Assembly: GCF_014652835.1 (NCBI RefSeq)
Contig: NZ_BMZO01000001.1
Span: 248,001 to 312,000, forward strand
DNA length: 64,000 bases
DNA from: Limoniibacter endophyticus
Lineage (GTDB): Bacteria > Pseudomonadota > Alphaproteobacteria > Rhizobiales > Rhizobiaceae
Reading direction: 5' to 3'
Below, piece by piece: positions 27,825-35,301 of this stretch. Position 1 is the stretch's first letter. Every line of letters begins with the position of its first letter. The notes under the pieces were generated by a model. That model searched no databases and had not been told where the DNA came from. It saw only the letters and a program-made list of their open reading frames with translations. The position numbers and the translations under genes are program-made.

Positions 27825-28445
27825 TTAGCCTTCAGCAGGTTCGCGTGACTGCACGACCTTGTCGATGATTCCGAATTCCAGCGCCTCTTCCGAAGTCATA
27901 AAGTGGTCGCGATCAAGCGTTTTTTCAATAGTCTCGTAATCGCGACCGGTATGCTTGACATAAACCTCGTTCAGACGACGCTTCAGCTTGATAATATCCT
28001 TGGCATGGCGCTCGATATCGGAGGCCTGCCCCTGGAAACCACCTGAAGGCTGGTGCACCATGATACGCGCGTTCGGCGTAGCAAAGCGCATGTCCTTGTG
28101 ACCTGCGCAAAGCAGCAGCGACCCCATTGAAGCGGCCTGCCCGATGCAGAGGGTAGAAACCGCCGGCTTGATGAATTGCATAGTGTCGTAAATTGCCATT
28201 CCGCTCGTCACCACGCCACCGGGCGAGTTGATATAGAGCGAGATCTCCTTCTTCGGGTTCTCGGCCTCCAGGAAAAGCAACTGCGCACAGACAAGCGTTG
28301 CCATGCCATCTTCTACCGGACCGGTAATGAAGATGATGCGCTCTTTCAGGAGGCGCGAGAAAATATCATATGCCCGTTCACCGCGATTGGTCTGTTCGAC
28401 GACCATGGGTACGAGGTTCATAGCGGTTTCAACCGGGTCTCTCAT
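27825..28445 (-). CDS. clpP: ATP-dependent Clp protease proteolytic subunit
   Basis: A 206-residue serine peptidase that forms the double-heptamer chamber working with ClpX and ClpA, both encoded in this window. The catalytic Ser is in [13 protein letters not shown], His in [15 protein letters not shown], and Asp in [10 protein letters not shown] short N-terminal propeptide-like segment precedes [17 protein letters not shown] at 28445 has AAGGA 6 nt upstream. A heat-shock-type promoter is possible about 65 bp upstream (see separate entry). It is the first gene of the clpP-clpX-lon-hupB series. Confidence 0.98.
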   Translation of the reverse strand: MRDPVETAMNLVPMVVEQTNRGERAYDIFSRLLKERIIFITGPVEDGMATLVCAQLLFLEAENPKKEISLYINSPGGVVTSGMAIYDTMQFIKPAVSTLCIGQAASMGSLLLCAGHKDMRFATPNARIMVHQPSGGFQGQASDIERHAKDIIKLKRRLNEVYVKHTGRDYETIEKTLDRDHFMTSEEALEFGIIDKVVQSREPAEG

Positions 28446-28969
28446 CGAATGTCCTTCATTGTGGTTCGGATTCCATCAGAACCGCTTCGTGAATCGCAAA
28501 GTTCTCAAGGTCCATAGATAGGATGGCTGAAGGGCGTCGTGCAAGGGCCGGGAACGCGGATCTTGCGCTGTCGAATTTCCCTGTTCTGAACGCTTATACA
28601 GCGAAATCGAAAACAATTCGCTGCGATGGTAAAGCAAGGTTTTATATGCGTCCTTGCTATATTATTGACGGGCCAGACGAAATTGTTGGCATCTGTTGAG
28701 GATTGGGTTACATTTCCTAATATTCGAAATTGTGTCACCGTTTGCGATATTACCGCTTTCCGTTGGAACACAAGGCATCGGCCTTCTGAGCTGGACCATG
28801 CCTCGCAGATCTTGGTAACCCCGCTTAAAAAAGCCTCAAGAACCGGCTAATAAAACCTTTCCTGCATCAGCAGCATTTGAATCATGTTTGATTCAAATCT
28901 GTGTAGCTGATTTGTGCCGCTGTAAATGCCGCGTGCGTGATCGTCTTCCTCGAACTTGGGGACATCGCA
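28446..28969. other. 524-bp clpP-BTLCP spacer rich in inverted repeats
   Basis: No gene can be supported here. It holds three inverted repeats: CAGCGAA-N11-TTCGCTG (28599-28623), AGCAAGG-N12-CCTTGCT (28633-28658), and ATTTGAATCA-N4-TGATTCAAAT (28875-28898). Four GANTC sites occur in two pairs, at 28469 and 28491 near clpP and at 28879 and 28890 within the third repeat. The composition is AT-rich compared with flanking genes. The spacer must contain divergent promoters, and an untranslated small RNA is possible but unproven. A 74-codon plus-strand ORF at 28626 overlaps the second repeat and has no family features. Confidence 0.45.
28517..28546 (-). promoter_or_regulatory. Candidate RpoH-type promoter for clpP
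   Basis: On the minus strand CCCTTG (-35, ending at 28542) is followed, after 19 nt, by CTATCT (28522-28517), resembling the alphaproteobacterial heat-shock pattern CTTG-N17/18-CTATAT. The spacer is 1-2 nt too long, so this is a weak call based on position and the known heat regulation of clpP. Confidence 0.3.
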
Positions 28970-29569
28970 ATGATCGGCAGTATCGCAAAGAAAATCGCTC
29001 TAATGACATTTGCTCTTGGGGGATTTTCACAACCCGCCATGGCAAATGGCGCATCCATGACCGTTGGCGCCCGCACGAGCCAGCCCATTGGTCATTACGA
29101 GTTCTGCCAGGTCTTGCCAGATGAATGCGCGGCAACCACCCCGGTGCGATCAATTGAACTGACCCGCCCGCTGTGGGAGCTTCTCAAGAAGGTCAACCTC
29201 GACGTCAACTCCAGCTATGTGCCCATGACCGACATGGAAATGTGGGGCGTTGAAGAAAGGTGGTCCTATCCTGAGATTGGCGCGGATTGCGAAGACTACG
29301 CACTCGAAAAACGTCGTCGTCTGACGGCAGCCGGCATCCCCGCTAGCAATCTTCTGATGACCGTTGCTCTTCAACCGGATGGCTCAGGTCATGCCGTCCT
29401 GACCTTGACCACTCGCCAGGGCGATTTCATCCTGGATAATATCGAGCCAAAGATCCTCGCCTGGCACGATACCTCCTACACTTATCTCAAGCGTCAATCA
29501 GCTGCTCATGCAGGTGTGTGGCTCGCAATCAATGACGGGCGCGACGTTCCAGTGGCCAGCTTGCGCTAA
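28970..29569 (+). CDS. Bacterial transglutaminase-like cysteine peptidase (BTLCP family)
   Basis: A 199-residue exported protein. It has a Sec signal (MIGSIAKKIALMTFALGGF, cleavage near AMA-NG). The putative Cys-His-Asp triad is visible: Cys in EIGADCEDYALEKRRRL, His in GSGHAVLTLTT and Asp in FILDNIEPKI. BTLCPs are periplasmic proteases; LapG, the studied member, cleaves surface adhesins under c-di-GMP control through LapD. No lapD or adhesin gene is near, so the substrate is unknown. ATG at 28970 has GGGGA 7 nt upstream and is preferred over GTG 28937. The inverted repeat with paired GANTC sites lies about 72 bp upstream. Confidence 0.87.
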   Translation: MIGSIAKKIALMTFALGGFSQPAMANGASMTVGARTSQPIGHYEFCQVLPDECAATTPVRSIELTRPLWELLKKVNLDVNSSYVPMTDMEMWGVEERWSYPEIGADCEDYALEKRRRLTAAGIPASNLLMTVALQPDGSGHAVLTLTTRQGDFILDNIEPKILAWHDTSYTYLKRQSAAHAGVWLAINDGRDVPVASLR

Positions 29570-29719
29570 TCAGCGGCGTATCTGGGTAACCTGCTTGCCT
29601 TCATAGCCGCGGTAAACTCTCCGTGAGCCGACATCCGGAGTTATATGGTTCGCACAAAGCAGCTGGCCATTTTGCTCAAGAATCAATTTCGGTACATTCG
29701 ACTCTGAAACGCTTGCCAT
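29570..29719 (-). CDS. Possible 49-residue small protein overlapping the carbonic anhydrase 3' end
   Basis: An ATG at 29719 opens a 49-residue frame (MASVSESNVPKLILEQNGQ at its start, ending in KQVTQIRR) that overlaps the last 44 bp of the gamma-carbonic anhydrase gene in another frame and stops exactly next to the BTLCP stop codon. The composition looks protein-like and fills the convergent gap. GGAG lies only 1-2 nt before the ATG, so translation might depend on coupling. No family is recognised, and it may be chance. Confidence 0.25.
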   Translation of the reverse strand: MASVSESNVPKLILEQNGQLLCANHITPDVGSRRVYRGYEGKQVTQIRR

Positions 29720-30209
29720 TCTCCACGTAATGTGCGGCCGATCTGCGCATGCGCTCGAATGTTAGCTCATCCAGGCTTCGCACGACGCGGGCGGGCGATC
29801 CTACGATAAGAACACCGTCCGGGAACGCTTTTCCCTCTGTGACAAGCGTGCCTGCTCCAACGATGGAATTGGCTCCGATCTTCGCGCCGTTGAGCACGAT
29901 TGCGCCCATACCGATCAGCGTATTTTCGCCGATGGTACAGCCATGCAGCGTAGCACGGTGCCCGATCGTGCAGCCTCGTCCGAGCTTCAGCGGAAAGCCC
30001 ACATCGGTATGGAAAATACAATGCTCCTGTACATTGGTATCATCGCCGATCTTGATCAGTTCATTGTCGCCGCGCAACACGCTTCCATACCAGATTCCCA
30101 CATTGCGACCAATCTCGAGATTGCCGATAAGTGTCGCGTCGGGTGCGATCCAGTTCGTTTCTCTTGCCAGGAACACAGGGGCGGTTTCTCCCAGTCTGAA
30201 TATCGGCAT
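29676..30209 (-). CDS. Gamma-class carbonic anhydrase family protein
   Basis: A 177-residue left-handed beta-helix protein of hexapeptide repeats (IGNLEIGRNVGIWYG, IGHRATLHGCTIGENTLIG, IGANSIVGAGTLV). Three histidines placed as in Cam/CamH-type enzymes are visible: EHCIFH, IGHRATLHGC. It may hydrate CO2 as a trimer; many such proteins (PaaY/YrdA-like) have weak or untested activity. ATG at 30209 has GAGGAA 5 nt upstream. It is divergent from the unknown membrane-anchored protein with a 79-bp spacer. Confidence 0.88.
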   Translation of the reverse strand: MPIFRLGETAPVFLARETNWIAPDATLIGNLEIGRNVGIWYGSVLRGDNELIKIGDDTNVQEHCIFHTDVGFPLKLGRGCTIGHRATLHGCTIGENTLIGMGAIVLNGAKIGANSIVGAGTLVTEGKAFPDGVLIVGSPARVVRSLDELTFERMRRSAAHYVENGKRFRVECTEIDS

Positions 30210-30288
30210 GCATGTTCCTCTGCTTTATTGCGCTTTTAAGCGTCGTGTCCCCAGCGTCCACCGCATCCTCATTTTCAGCGAGAACGCT

Positions 30289-31044
30289 ATGACGATTCCT
30301 TTAGCGGTAACGATCGGTGAAAAGCGGCACCGTCGCAAGCGGTCGCGCTTGATGAGGCGGATAATAACTTTCGGCACAATGATGACCGCCAGCGTCGTAA
30401 TTTTACCATGGGTGCAAAACGGAATATCCACCTTCCTTCACGGAGGCCATAGTCCGAACCCCTCACCCATCTTGATTACGATAGCAGGAACTGGACTCGC
30501 TATTCCGGGAAATATGATCCGATATACCCACGAGCGCCGCGAAAGTGGCCTCGACCGCGTGCATCTGTATTTCGACTGGCCGGCAATGCAGGGTTACCGG
30601 CCAGCCGCCCGCAACATTTTTAATTATACGCTTGAAGAAGGATCGCAGAATATTCTGTTCGCAACGATCGAACCTCATCTGACGCTACGTGACATGAGCG
30701 ATCGTTTCGAGCCGATCTATAGCCGCCTCGTGGCCAGCGAACCGATTGCGGGCATACGGGGGCTTCTCATGTATCGCTTCAAGCCCGAACTCCGCGAATA
30801 TGCGCAGGAAATTCTGGTCTACGGCGAACGTGAAGATGCCCCACCCTTTATTGCCTTGTGTCTGAAGGGGGCATGGGCGCGAGAGACGCTCACCTCTTGC
30901 ACCCGCGATGTCCGTCTGAGCGAAAAGCTGACGATCAGCTATCAGTTCTCCAACGCCATGCTGATGCGTTGGCCCGAGATGGAAGATGCCGTCCTTAGGA
31001 CGGCATCTTCATTTCTTCCTATAAACGAACTTGGCTTGAGATAG
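30289..31044 (+). CDS. Unknown membrane-anchored protein
   Basis: A 251-residue protein I do not recognise. The N-terminus is strongly basic (GEKRHRRKRSRLMRR) and is followed by one hydrophobic span (about residues 24-45), then a long extracytoplasmic domain. That domain carries PIAGIRGLLMYRFK, DAPPFIALCLKGAWARETL and a final SNAMLMRWPEMEDAVLR, with two cysteines that could pair. The topology suggests an inner-membrane anchor with a periplasmic domain. The open frame extends back to 29749, but that part is antisense to the carbonic anhydrase gene and was discarded. Its stop lies 1 bp from the stop of the convergent DUF3126 gene. Confidence 0.7.
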   Translation: MTIPLAVTIGEKRHRRKRSRLMRRIITFGTMMTASVVILPWVQNGISTFLHGGHSPNPSPILITIAGTGLAIPGNMIRYTHERRESGLDRVHLYFDWPAMQGYRPAARNIFNYTLEEGSQNILFATIEPHLTLRDMSDRFEPIYSRLVASEPIAGIRGLLMYRFKPELREYAQEILVYGEREDAPPFIALCLKGAWARETLTSCTRDVRLSEKLTISYQFSNAMLMRWPEMEDAVLRTASSFLPINELGLR

Positions 31045-31045
31045 C

Positions 31046-31255
31046 TCAGTCGTCGAGATCGACGCCGAGCACGGCCATCGAGAAATTGTAATCTTCGCCA
31101 TCATCCTCGTCACGATAAATCAGGCCGAGGAATTCGTCGCCGATATAGACTTCGCAGGAGTCGTCCTTCTTCGGACGCGCCTTGACGGCCAAAGCCTGAT
31201 TTCCGAACGTCTTTCTGAAATAGGCTTCGAGCTTCTTGATTTCGTCTGGCTTCAC
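31046..31255 (-). CDS. DUF3126 family protein
   Basis: A 69-residue acidic protein that matches the DUF3126 family of small alphaproteobacterial proteins: MKPDEIKKLEAYFRKTFGN at the start, then ARPKKDDSCEVYIGDEFLGL and an acidic end. Function unknown. The start is GTG at 31255 with GGAGA 7-8 nt upstream. It lies downstream of cysE on the same strand, with hairpins between, and cysE-DUF3126 linkage is common in the order from memory. Confidence 0.85.
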   Translation of the reverse strand: MKPDEIKKLEAYFRKTFGNQALAVKARPKKDDSCEVYIGDEFLGLIYRDEDDGEDYNFSMAVLGVDLDD

Positions 31256-31293
31256 GGAATGTCTCCAATCGGGTTATGCAGCCGCAAATAAGA

Positions 31294-31318
31294 TTGGCAG
31301 AACACGCGGTTCTGCCAA
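31294..31318 (-). terminator. Probable terminator after cysE
   Basis: A 10-bp perfect stem TTGGCAGAAC (31294-31303) and complement (31309-31318) with a 5-nt loop, followed in the minus direction by ATCTTATTT. A further hairpin GATATCC-AGCGT-GGATATC lies at 31394-31412, closer to the cysE stop. Confidence 0.55.
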
Positions 31319-31436
31319 GCAGCTCAGATGCGTGTTTCTGGCACGGCTTCCGCGGCCATGTAAAGCATCCTCACGCAACCGCACGGGTTTTATGATATCC
31401 AGCGTGGATATCGGGCATTATGTCGCAAACCGCGCA

Positions 31437-32282
31437 TCAGATAACGAAATCGATACCTTCTGTAGGCACTTGCGGTATGCATTGGTCCATCTGACGCGAC
31501 GGTTCCGCACAACCGCTTTCGCCCACGATCCGTGCCGGCACGCCTGCTACCGTTTTGTTATTCGGGATTGCCTGAAGCACGACCGAGCCGGCAGCGATCT
31601 TTGCACAATGCCCCACTTCTATATTGCCAAGGATTTTTGCTCCGGCGCCGATCAACACACCGTGCCTGATCTTGGGATGGCGATCGCCCGCATTCTTGCC
31701 CGTGCCGCCAAGCGTCACATTATGCAGGATGGAAACATCGTCTTCCACCACGGCCGTTTCACCGACGACGAGGCCCGTTGCATGATCGAGGAAAAGCCCT
31801 TTACCCAGAACAGCGGCAGGGTGAATATCGGTCTGAAAGACAGATGAAGATCGGCTCTGCAGATAAAGCGCAAAATCCTGACGACCATTACGCCAAAGCC
31901 AATGCGCCAGCCGATGAGTCTGAATGGCGTGAAATCCCTTGAAATAGAGAATGGGCATCAGGAAACGGTCGCAAGCAGGATCCCGATCATAGTAAGCCTG
32001 GATATCGATCCGCAGCACATCTGACCAGCCCGGTTCGTGCTCCCACATCTGGGCGAAGCTTTGCCGCAGCAGGTCGGCACTTAAATCCGGGTGGTCGAGA
32101 CGCTCCGAAATCCGGTGTGCTACCGCTTCTTCCAGATGGTCATAATTGAGGATAGTGGCGTATAGAAAACCGCCCAGTATCTGATCATTCGCCACGGCCT
32201 GCTTAGCCTCGTCGCGAATGGTGCTCCAGATCGGATCGAGAAGGTCTACTCGCTCGACTGGGCGAAGTTCGGTGCGGCTCAT
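31437..32282 (-). CDS. cysE: Serine O-acetyltransferase
   Basis: A 281-residue enzyme that acetylates L-serine from acetyl-CoA, the first step of cysteine synthesis; its product feeds the CysK encoded about 10 kb away. The N-terminal helical domain (about 1-145) includes DPIWSTIRDEAKQAVAND. The hexapeptide beta-helix follows, with the catalytic His and Asp in DIHPAAVLGKGLFLDHATG, then GDRHPKIRHGVLIGAGAKI and AGVPARIVG. The C-terminal tail ends IDFVI; a terminal Ile is the residue that inserts into CysK in the cysteine synthase complex. ATG at 32282 with GGAGG 6 nt upstream clearly fixes the start. Confidence 0.96.
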   Translation of the reverse strand: MSRTELRPVERVDLLDPIWSTIRDEAKQAVANDQILGGFLYATILNYDHLEEAVAHRISERLDHPDLSADLLRQSFAQMWEHEPGWSDVLRIDIQAYYDRDPACDRFLMPILYFKGFHAIQTHRLAHWLWRNGRQDFALYLQSRSSSVFQTDIHPAAVLGKGLFLDHATGLVVGETAVVEDDVSILHNVTLGGTGKNAGDRHPKIRHGVLIGAGAKILGNIEVGHCAKIAAGSVVLQAIPNNKTVAGVPARIVGESGCAEPSRQMDQCIPQVPTEGIDFVI

Positions 32283-32456
32283 CGTCTGCCTCCGATGGTA
32301 TAGATCGAAAAATTGATCGCGCATTCCGCGCACGCAAGATGGGCGTGACATGATGCGGCATCACCCGTGGTTCAAGGTTTAAAATACGGCATCGGCCAGT
32401 TTCAGGAAACTCAATTTTTCTGAAATCCGCTTCCAATGGTATGAGAAGACCGCCTC

Positions 32457-33218
32457 TCAGCCCTTTAAAGGATGTTCGCCAAGAAATTCAAGATAGCGCT
32501 TTTTGAAGGTCCGGTCCCCGACCGAGAGCATATGGTCTCGTCCTTCGATGTCGAAGCTTTCGCCATTTGGCATAAGTGCGGCAAAGGGAGCCGCTGCACC
32601 GGCAATATCGTCCGCCGTACCGACGGCAACCAGTGCCGGCTGATTGATTTGACCGATTTGCTCCGGCGTCAACTCGTCACGCGAGCGCGCGATACAAGCG
32701 GCGAGCGCCTTGCGGTCTGAACGCGTCGCGTCAGCGAATTTGCGGAACATGAGGCCGCGAGGATGCGTGACGGAGGCGACGTCATCTGCGTTCAATGCCT
32801 CCGCGATAGGGTCCCAATCGCCAACACCATCAACCATGCCCATGCCCAATCCGCCGAAAGCCACGCTGGCCACGCGCTCCGGATAGCGCAGAACCATGAA
32901 GGCGCTGACGCGCGCACCCATCGAATAGCCGAGAACATGCGTCTTTTCGATGTCGAGATGATCAAGCAGCGCAACTGCATCGCCCGCCATAGCGTCGGGA
33001 GTATAGGCATCGCGGTCGTAAGACTTGGAGCTTTTCCCGTGGCCACGGTGGTCAAAAGCAATGGCCCGATAACCCGCTTCACGCAACGTCTTGAACCATC
33101 CCGGCGTCATCCAGTTAACCTGGAGGCTCGAGGCAAAGCCGTGGATCATCAAAACGGGATCGCCCTCGCCCTCATCCTCGTAGTTGAGTTCGAAGCCATC
33201 ATTTGTAAAACTGGGCAT
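32457..33218 (-). CDS. Alpha/beta-fold hydrolase
   Basis: A 253-residue single-domain alpha/beta hydrolase. The nucleophile elbow is GYSMGARVSAF with Ser near residue 99, the oxyanion region is MIHGFASSLQVNW, and the closing His is in EGRDHMLSVGDRTF. A DHRGHGKSSKS turn is also typical. No signal peptide. The substrate is unknown; the nearest-looking families are epoxide hydrolase/haloperoxidase-like esterases. Same strand as cysE, 174 bp upstream of it; it follows the DUF192 gene by 18 bp, so these two may be cotranscribed. Confidence 0.88.
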   Translation of the reverse strand: MPSFTNDGFELNYEDEGEGDPVLMIHGFASSLQVNWMTPGWFKTLREAGYRAIAFDHRGHGKSSKSYDRDAYTPDAMAGDAVALLDHLDIEKTHVLGYSMGARVSAFMVLRYPERVASVAFGGLGMGMVDGVGDWDPIAEALNADDVASVTHPRGLMFRKFADATRSDRKALAACIARSRDELTPEQIGQINQPALVAVGTADDIAGAAAPFAALMPNGESFDIEGRDHMLSVGDRTFKKRYLEFLGEHPLKG

Positions 33219-33236
33219 GAAAAACCTAAGCTCTCG

Positions 33237-33764
33237 TCAATTGCTCGTGCCGGTGCGCGGCTCAACCTTGGAGATGCGCGAAATCACTGGATGTTTCAAG
33301 ACCGTGCCAGCGGTAATACCATGGCGTTCGGCCATACCACCGGCGATTTCAAGCACAAAACGCGACGGCTGCTCGACCTCGATAGGTGACAAGGAGTAAG
33401 GTACGCCTTGCTTTACACCCGTTACCGCCCCGTCTTCATTGATGAAAACAAGATCGAGCGGGCTGGGCGTTTCCTTCATCCAGAAAGAGACGATACGGGT
33501 CTCGTCAAACACGAAAAGCATGCCGCGATCAGCCGCGAGAGGCGCACGGAACATAAGCCCCGTTGCTCGCCTCTCGTCGGTATCAGCGATCTCGATACGC
33601 AGCGAAATCGGCAGTTTGCCCGGATTTTCAATTGTCAAAGGAACAGGATCTATCGGCAAGGTTTGGCCGCGCATCTGTGCCATCGCTGGAAGCGCGCTAC
33701 CCACCATAAAGAACATGAGGGCTAGGAAAGTGGCAACTCGACCGCTGGCCATGGAACAGAGCAT
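33237..33764 (-). CDS. DUF192 family exported protein
   Basis: A 175-residue protein with an N-terminal Sec signal (ATFLALMFFMVGSALPAMAQ) and a DUF192 domain. The domain has the family marks RATGLMFRAPLAADRGMLF, SFWMKETPSPLDLVFI and FVLEIAGGMAERHGI. DUF192 proteins are small exported beta-rich proteins of unknown function. ATG at 33764 has GAGGAA 7 nt upstream; a GTG one codon earlier is less likely. It lies 165 bp from the cold-shock gene and 18 bp from the hydrolase, all on the minus strand. Confidence 0.87.
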   Translation of the reverse strand: MLCSMASGRVATFLALMFFMVGSALPAMAQMRGQTLPIDPVPLTIENPGKLPISLRIEIADTDERRATGLMFRAPLAADRGMLFVFDETRIVSFWMKETPSPLDLVFINEDGAVTGVKQGVPYSLSPIEVEQPSRFVLEIAGGMAERHGITAGTVLKHPVISRISKVEPRTGTSN

Positions 33765-33929
33765 CACATTTTCCTCTGGAACGCTGAACGCTTAAATTCG
33801 TAACAGAGGCCGGACAAAGCCGATACCCGGGACACGCAAAAACATGAGCTAATCTCAATGCCCCGAAACCAGCCGAGGATAGTGGGGCAACTTCCCATTG
33901 GTAACCAGGCACCAAACATCCTGCTCATA

Positions 33930-34517
33930 TCAATGCGAAAACGGAACGGACCCCACATCGGGATGCACTTCGGCAGCCATCAGGCCTTTGCCACTTTTAC
34001 CGTAGCGGACCAGCACCACCTGCCCCTGATGAACCTCCGTGACACCGAAGCGGCGCAACGTCTCCATGTGAACGAAAATATCTTCCGTGTCTTCGCCGCG
34101 GGTGAGAAAGCCGAAGCCCTTGTCACGGTTGAACCACTTGACGATTGCGCGCTCCAGACCGCTCTCGGGAGAAACGTTCTTGTGCGTCCGAACGAGATGC
34201 TCGGAAGGATGACGCGCCGTTGTCAGATCAAGCGACAAGACCTTGATCGCCTGCCAACCGCGATCGCCGCGTTTTGCGATACAGTTCACTCGCGCCCCTT
34301 CGCCGATGGTCTGAAAACCATCCTTGCGCAGGCACGTCACATGCAACAGTACATCGCCGACCGAGCTGTCGTCGGTGTCCACGAAGCCATAGCCTTTCGC
34401 AACGTCGAACCACTTGATCACGCCGAAGATTTCTATCAAACCTTCACTATGATCACTTTCCGCCGTGGCCGAAGCGTCGTTTCCAGCTATGCCTCTCTGA
34501 GAGGCTTTGCCTTCCAT
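33930..34517 (-). CDS. Cold-shock protein with two cold-shock domains
   Basis: A 195-residue protein with two CSDs. The first (about residues 30-95) has [17 protein letters not shown] and a degenerate second RNA-binding motif (DVLLHVTCL). The second (about 120-187) has [17 protein letters not shown] and IFVHMETL, both RNP motifs intact. Single-domain CspA proteins are near 70 residues; double-domain forms occur in alphaproteobacteria. They bind single-stranded RNA/DNA and act as RNA chaperones, often in stationary phase. ATG at 34517 has AAAGGA 8 nt upstream; an in-frame alternative begins at 34544. The promoter region carries a paired-GANTC inverted repeat. Confidence 0.9.
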   Translation of the reverse strand: MEGKASQRGIAGNDASATAESDHSEGLIEIFGVIKWFDVAKGYGFVDTDDSSVGDVLLHVTCLRKDGFQTIGEGARVNCIAKRGDRGWQAIKVLSLDLTTARHPSEHLVRTHKNVSPESGLERAIVKWFNRDKGFGFLTRGEDTEDIFVHMETLRRFGVTEVHQGQVVLVRYGKSGKGLMAAEVHPDVGSVPFSH

Positions 34518-34816
34518 GCGAACGCGTCCTTTCCGATACCGCAAATGATTCTATGCCTGAATCATAGCATTCACCGGGCGTGGTCCGGCAAGGGGCGAAA
34601 CCTGCTTTTCCCGTCATTCACTCACCGTCTGGTGGTATCCTTAGAGTTTTGAAGAAACGCCTCAATTAGCCAATATCTCAGACCGAAAGAGCTGGAGAAT
34701 CGCCCGAATTTGATCTTAACCCTCTGAATGTTCTTGAAAAAGCAGCCACCTCGCCTTCTGGCGATACGGTTTGCCCGATCGAGAATTCGACGAAGATAAA
34801 CAGGCAAGGAGCAATT
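34518..34816. promoter_or_regulatory. Divergent spacer csp-gloA with paired GANTC repeat
   Basis: A 299-bp spacer. ATGATTC (34545-34551) and GAATCAT (34559-34565) form a 7-bp inverted repeat with a 7-nt spacer, 28 bp upstream of the cold-shock gene start. Each arm has a GANTC site. The rest contains the gloA promoter, which I cannot pinpoint; AAGGAG precedes the gloA ATG by 5 nt. No gene seen. Confidence 0.4.
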
Positions 34817-35257
34817 ATGCGTTATCTGCACACAATGGTTCGCGTCACCGACCTCGACGAATCACTCGACTTCTATTGCAACAAGATGGGTCTGACCGAG
34901 GTGAGGCGAATCGAAAACGAAGCGGGACGTTTCACGCTGGTATTCCTGGCCGCCGACGAAGATACGAACCCAGGCGAAGGCCGTCCCGCCTCGTTGCTCG
35001 AGCTGACTTATAACTGGGACCCGGAAACCTATTCAGGCGGCCGCAATTTCGGCCACCTCGCCTATGAAGTGGATGATATTTACGAGTTTTGCCAAAAGCT
35101 GATGGATGCTGGTGTGACGATCAATCGTCCGCCACGTGATGGCAACATGGCTTTCGTCAAGTCGCCGGACGGCATCTCGTTCGAAATTCTGCAAAAGGGC
35201 AAGCCGCTGGAAAAAGCGGAACCATGGGCTTCGATGGCCAATACCGGCACCTGGTAA
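34817..35257 (+). CDS. gloA: Lactoylglutathione lyase (glyoxalase I)
   Basis: A 146-residue metalloenzyme that converts the methylglyoxal-glutathione hemithioacetal to S-lactoylglutathione. The two betaalphabetabetabeta modules and metal ligands are visible: His in RYLHTMVRVTD (residue 5), Glu in SLLELTYNWD, His in NFGHLAYEVDD, and Glu in GISFEILQKG. Size and sequence are as in E. coli-type GloA. ATG at 34817 with AAGGAG 5 nt upstream. It is convergent with lpxB, with a shared terminator-like hairpin between. Confidence 0.96.
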   Translation: MRYLHTMVRVTDLDESLDFYCNKMGLTEVRRIENEAGRFTLVFLAADEDTNPGEGRPASLLELTYNWDPETYSGGRNFGHLAYEVDDIYEFCQKLMDAGVTINRPPRDGNMAFVKSPDGISFEILQKGKPLEKAEPWASMANTGTW

Positions 35258-35270
35258 GCCGAGCTTTGAC

Positions 35271-35301
35271 GCAAAAGGGGCGGGTCTAACGTCCCTTTTG
35301 C
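35271..35301. terminator. Bidirectional terminator between gloA and lpxB
   Basis: GCAAAAGGG (35271-35279) and CCCTTTTGC (35293-35301) form a 9-bp stem with a 13-nt loop. It overlaps the lpxB stop and ends in a T-rich run on the plus strand, so it could end gloA and the long minus-strand lipid A block. Confidence 0.65.

Noticed and set aside
28826-28847. Terminator-like AGCC-N9-GGCT plus T run on the minus strand
   Set aside because: The stem is only 4 bp and there is no gene that would end there.
28626-28850. A 74-codon plus-strand ORF in the clpP spacer
   Set aside because: Overlaps an inverted repeat, lacks a clear ribosome site and has no family features.
29749-30288. N-terminal extension of the unknown 251-residue protein
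   Set aside because: This part is the complement of the carbonic anhydrase gene; the basic membrane anchor beginning at 30289 is a better start.
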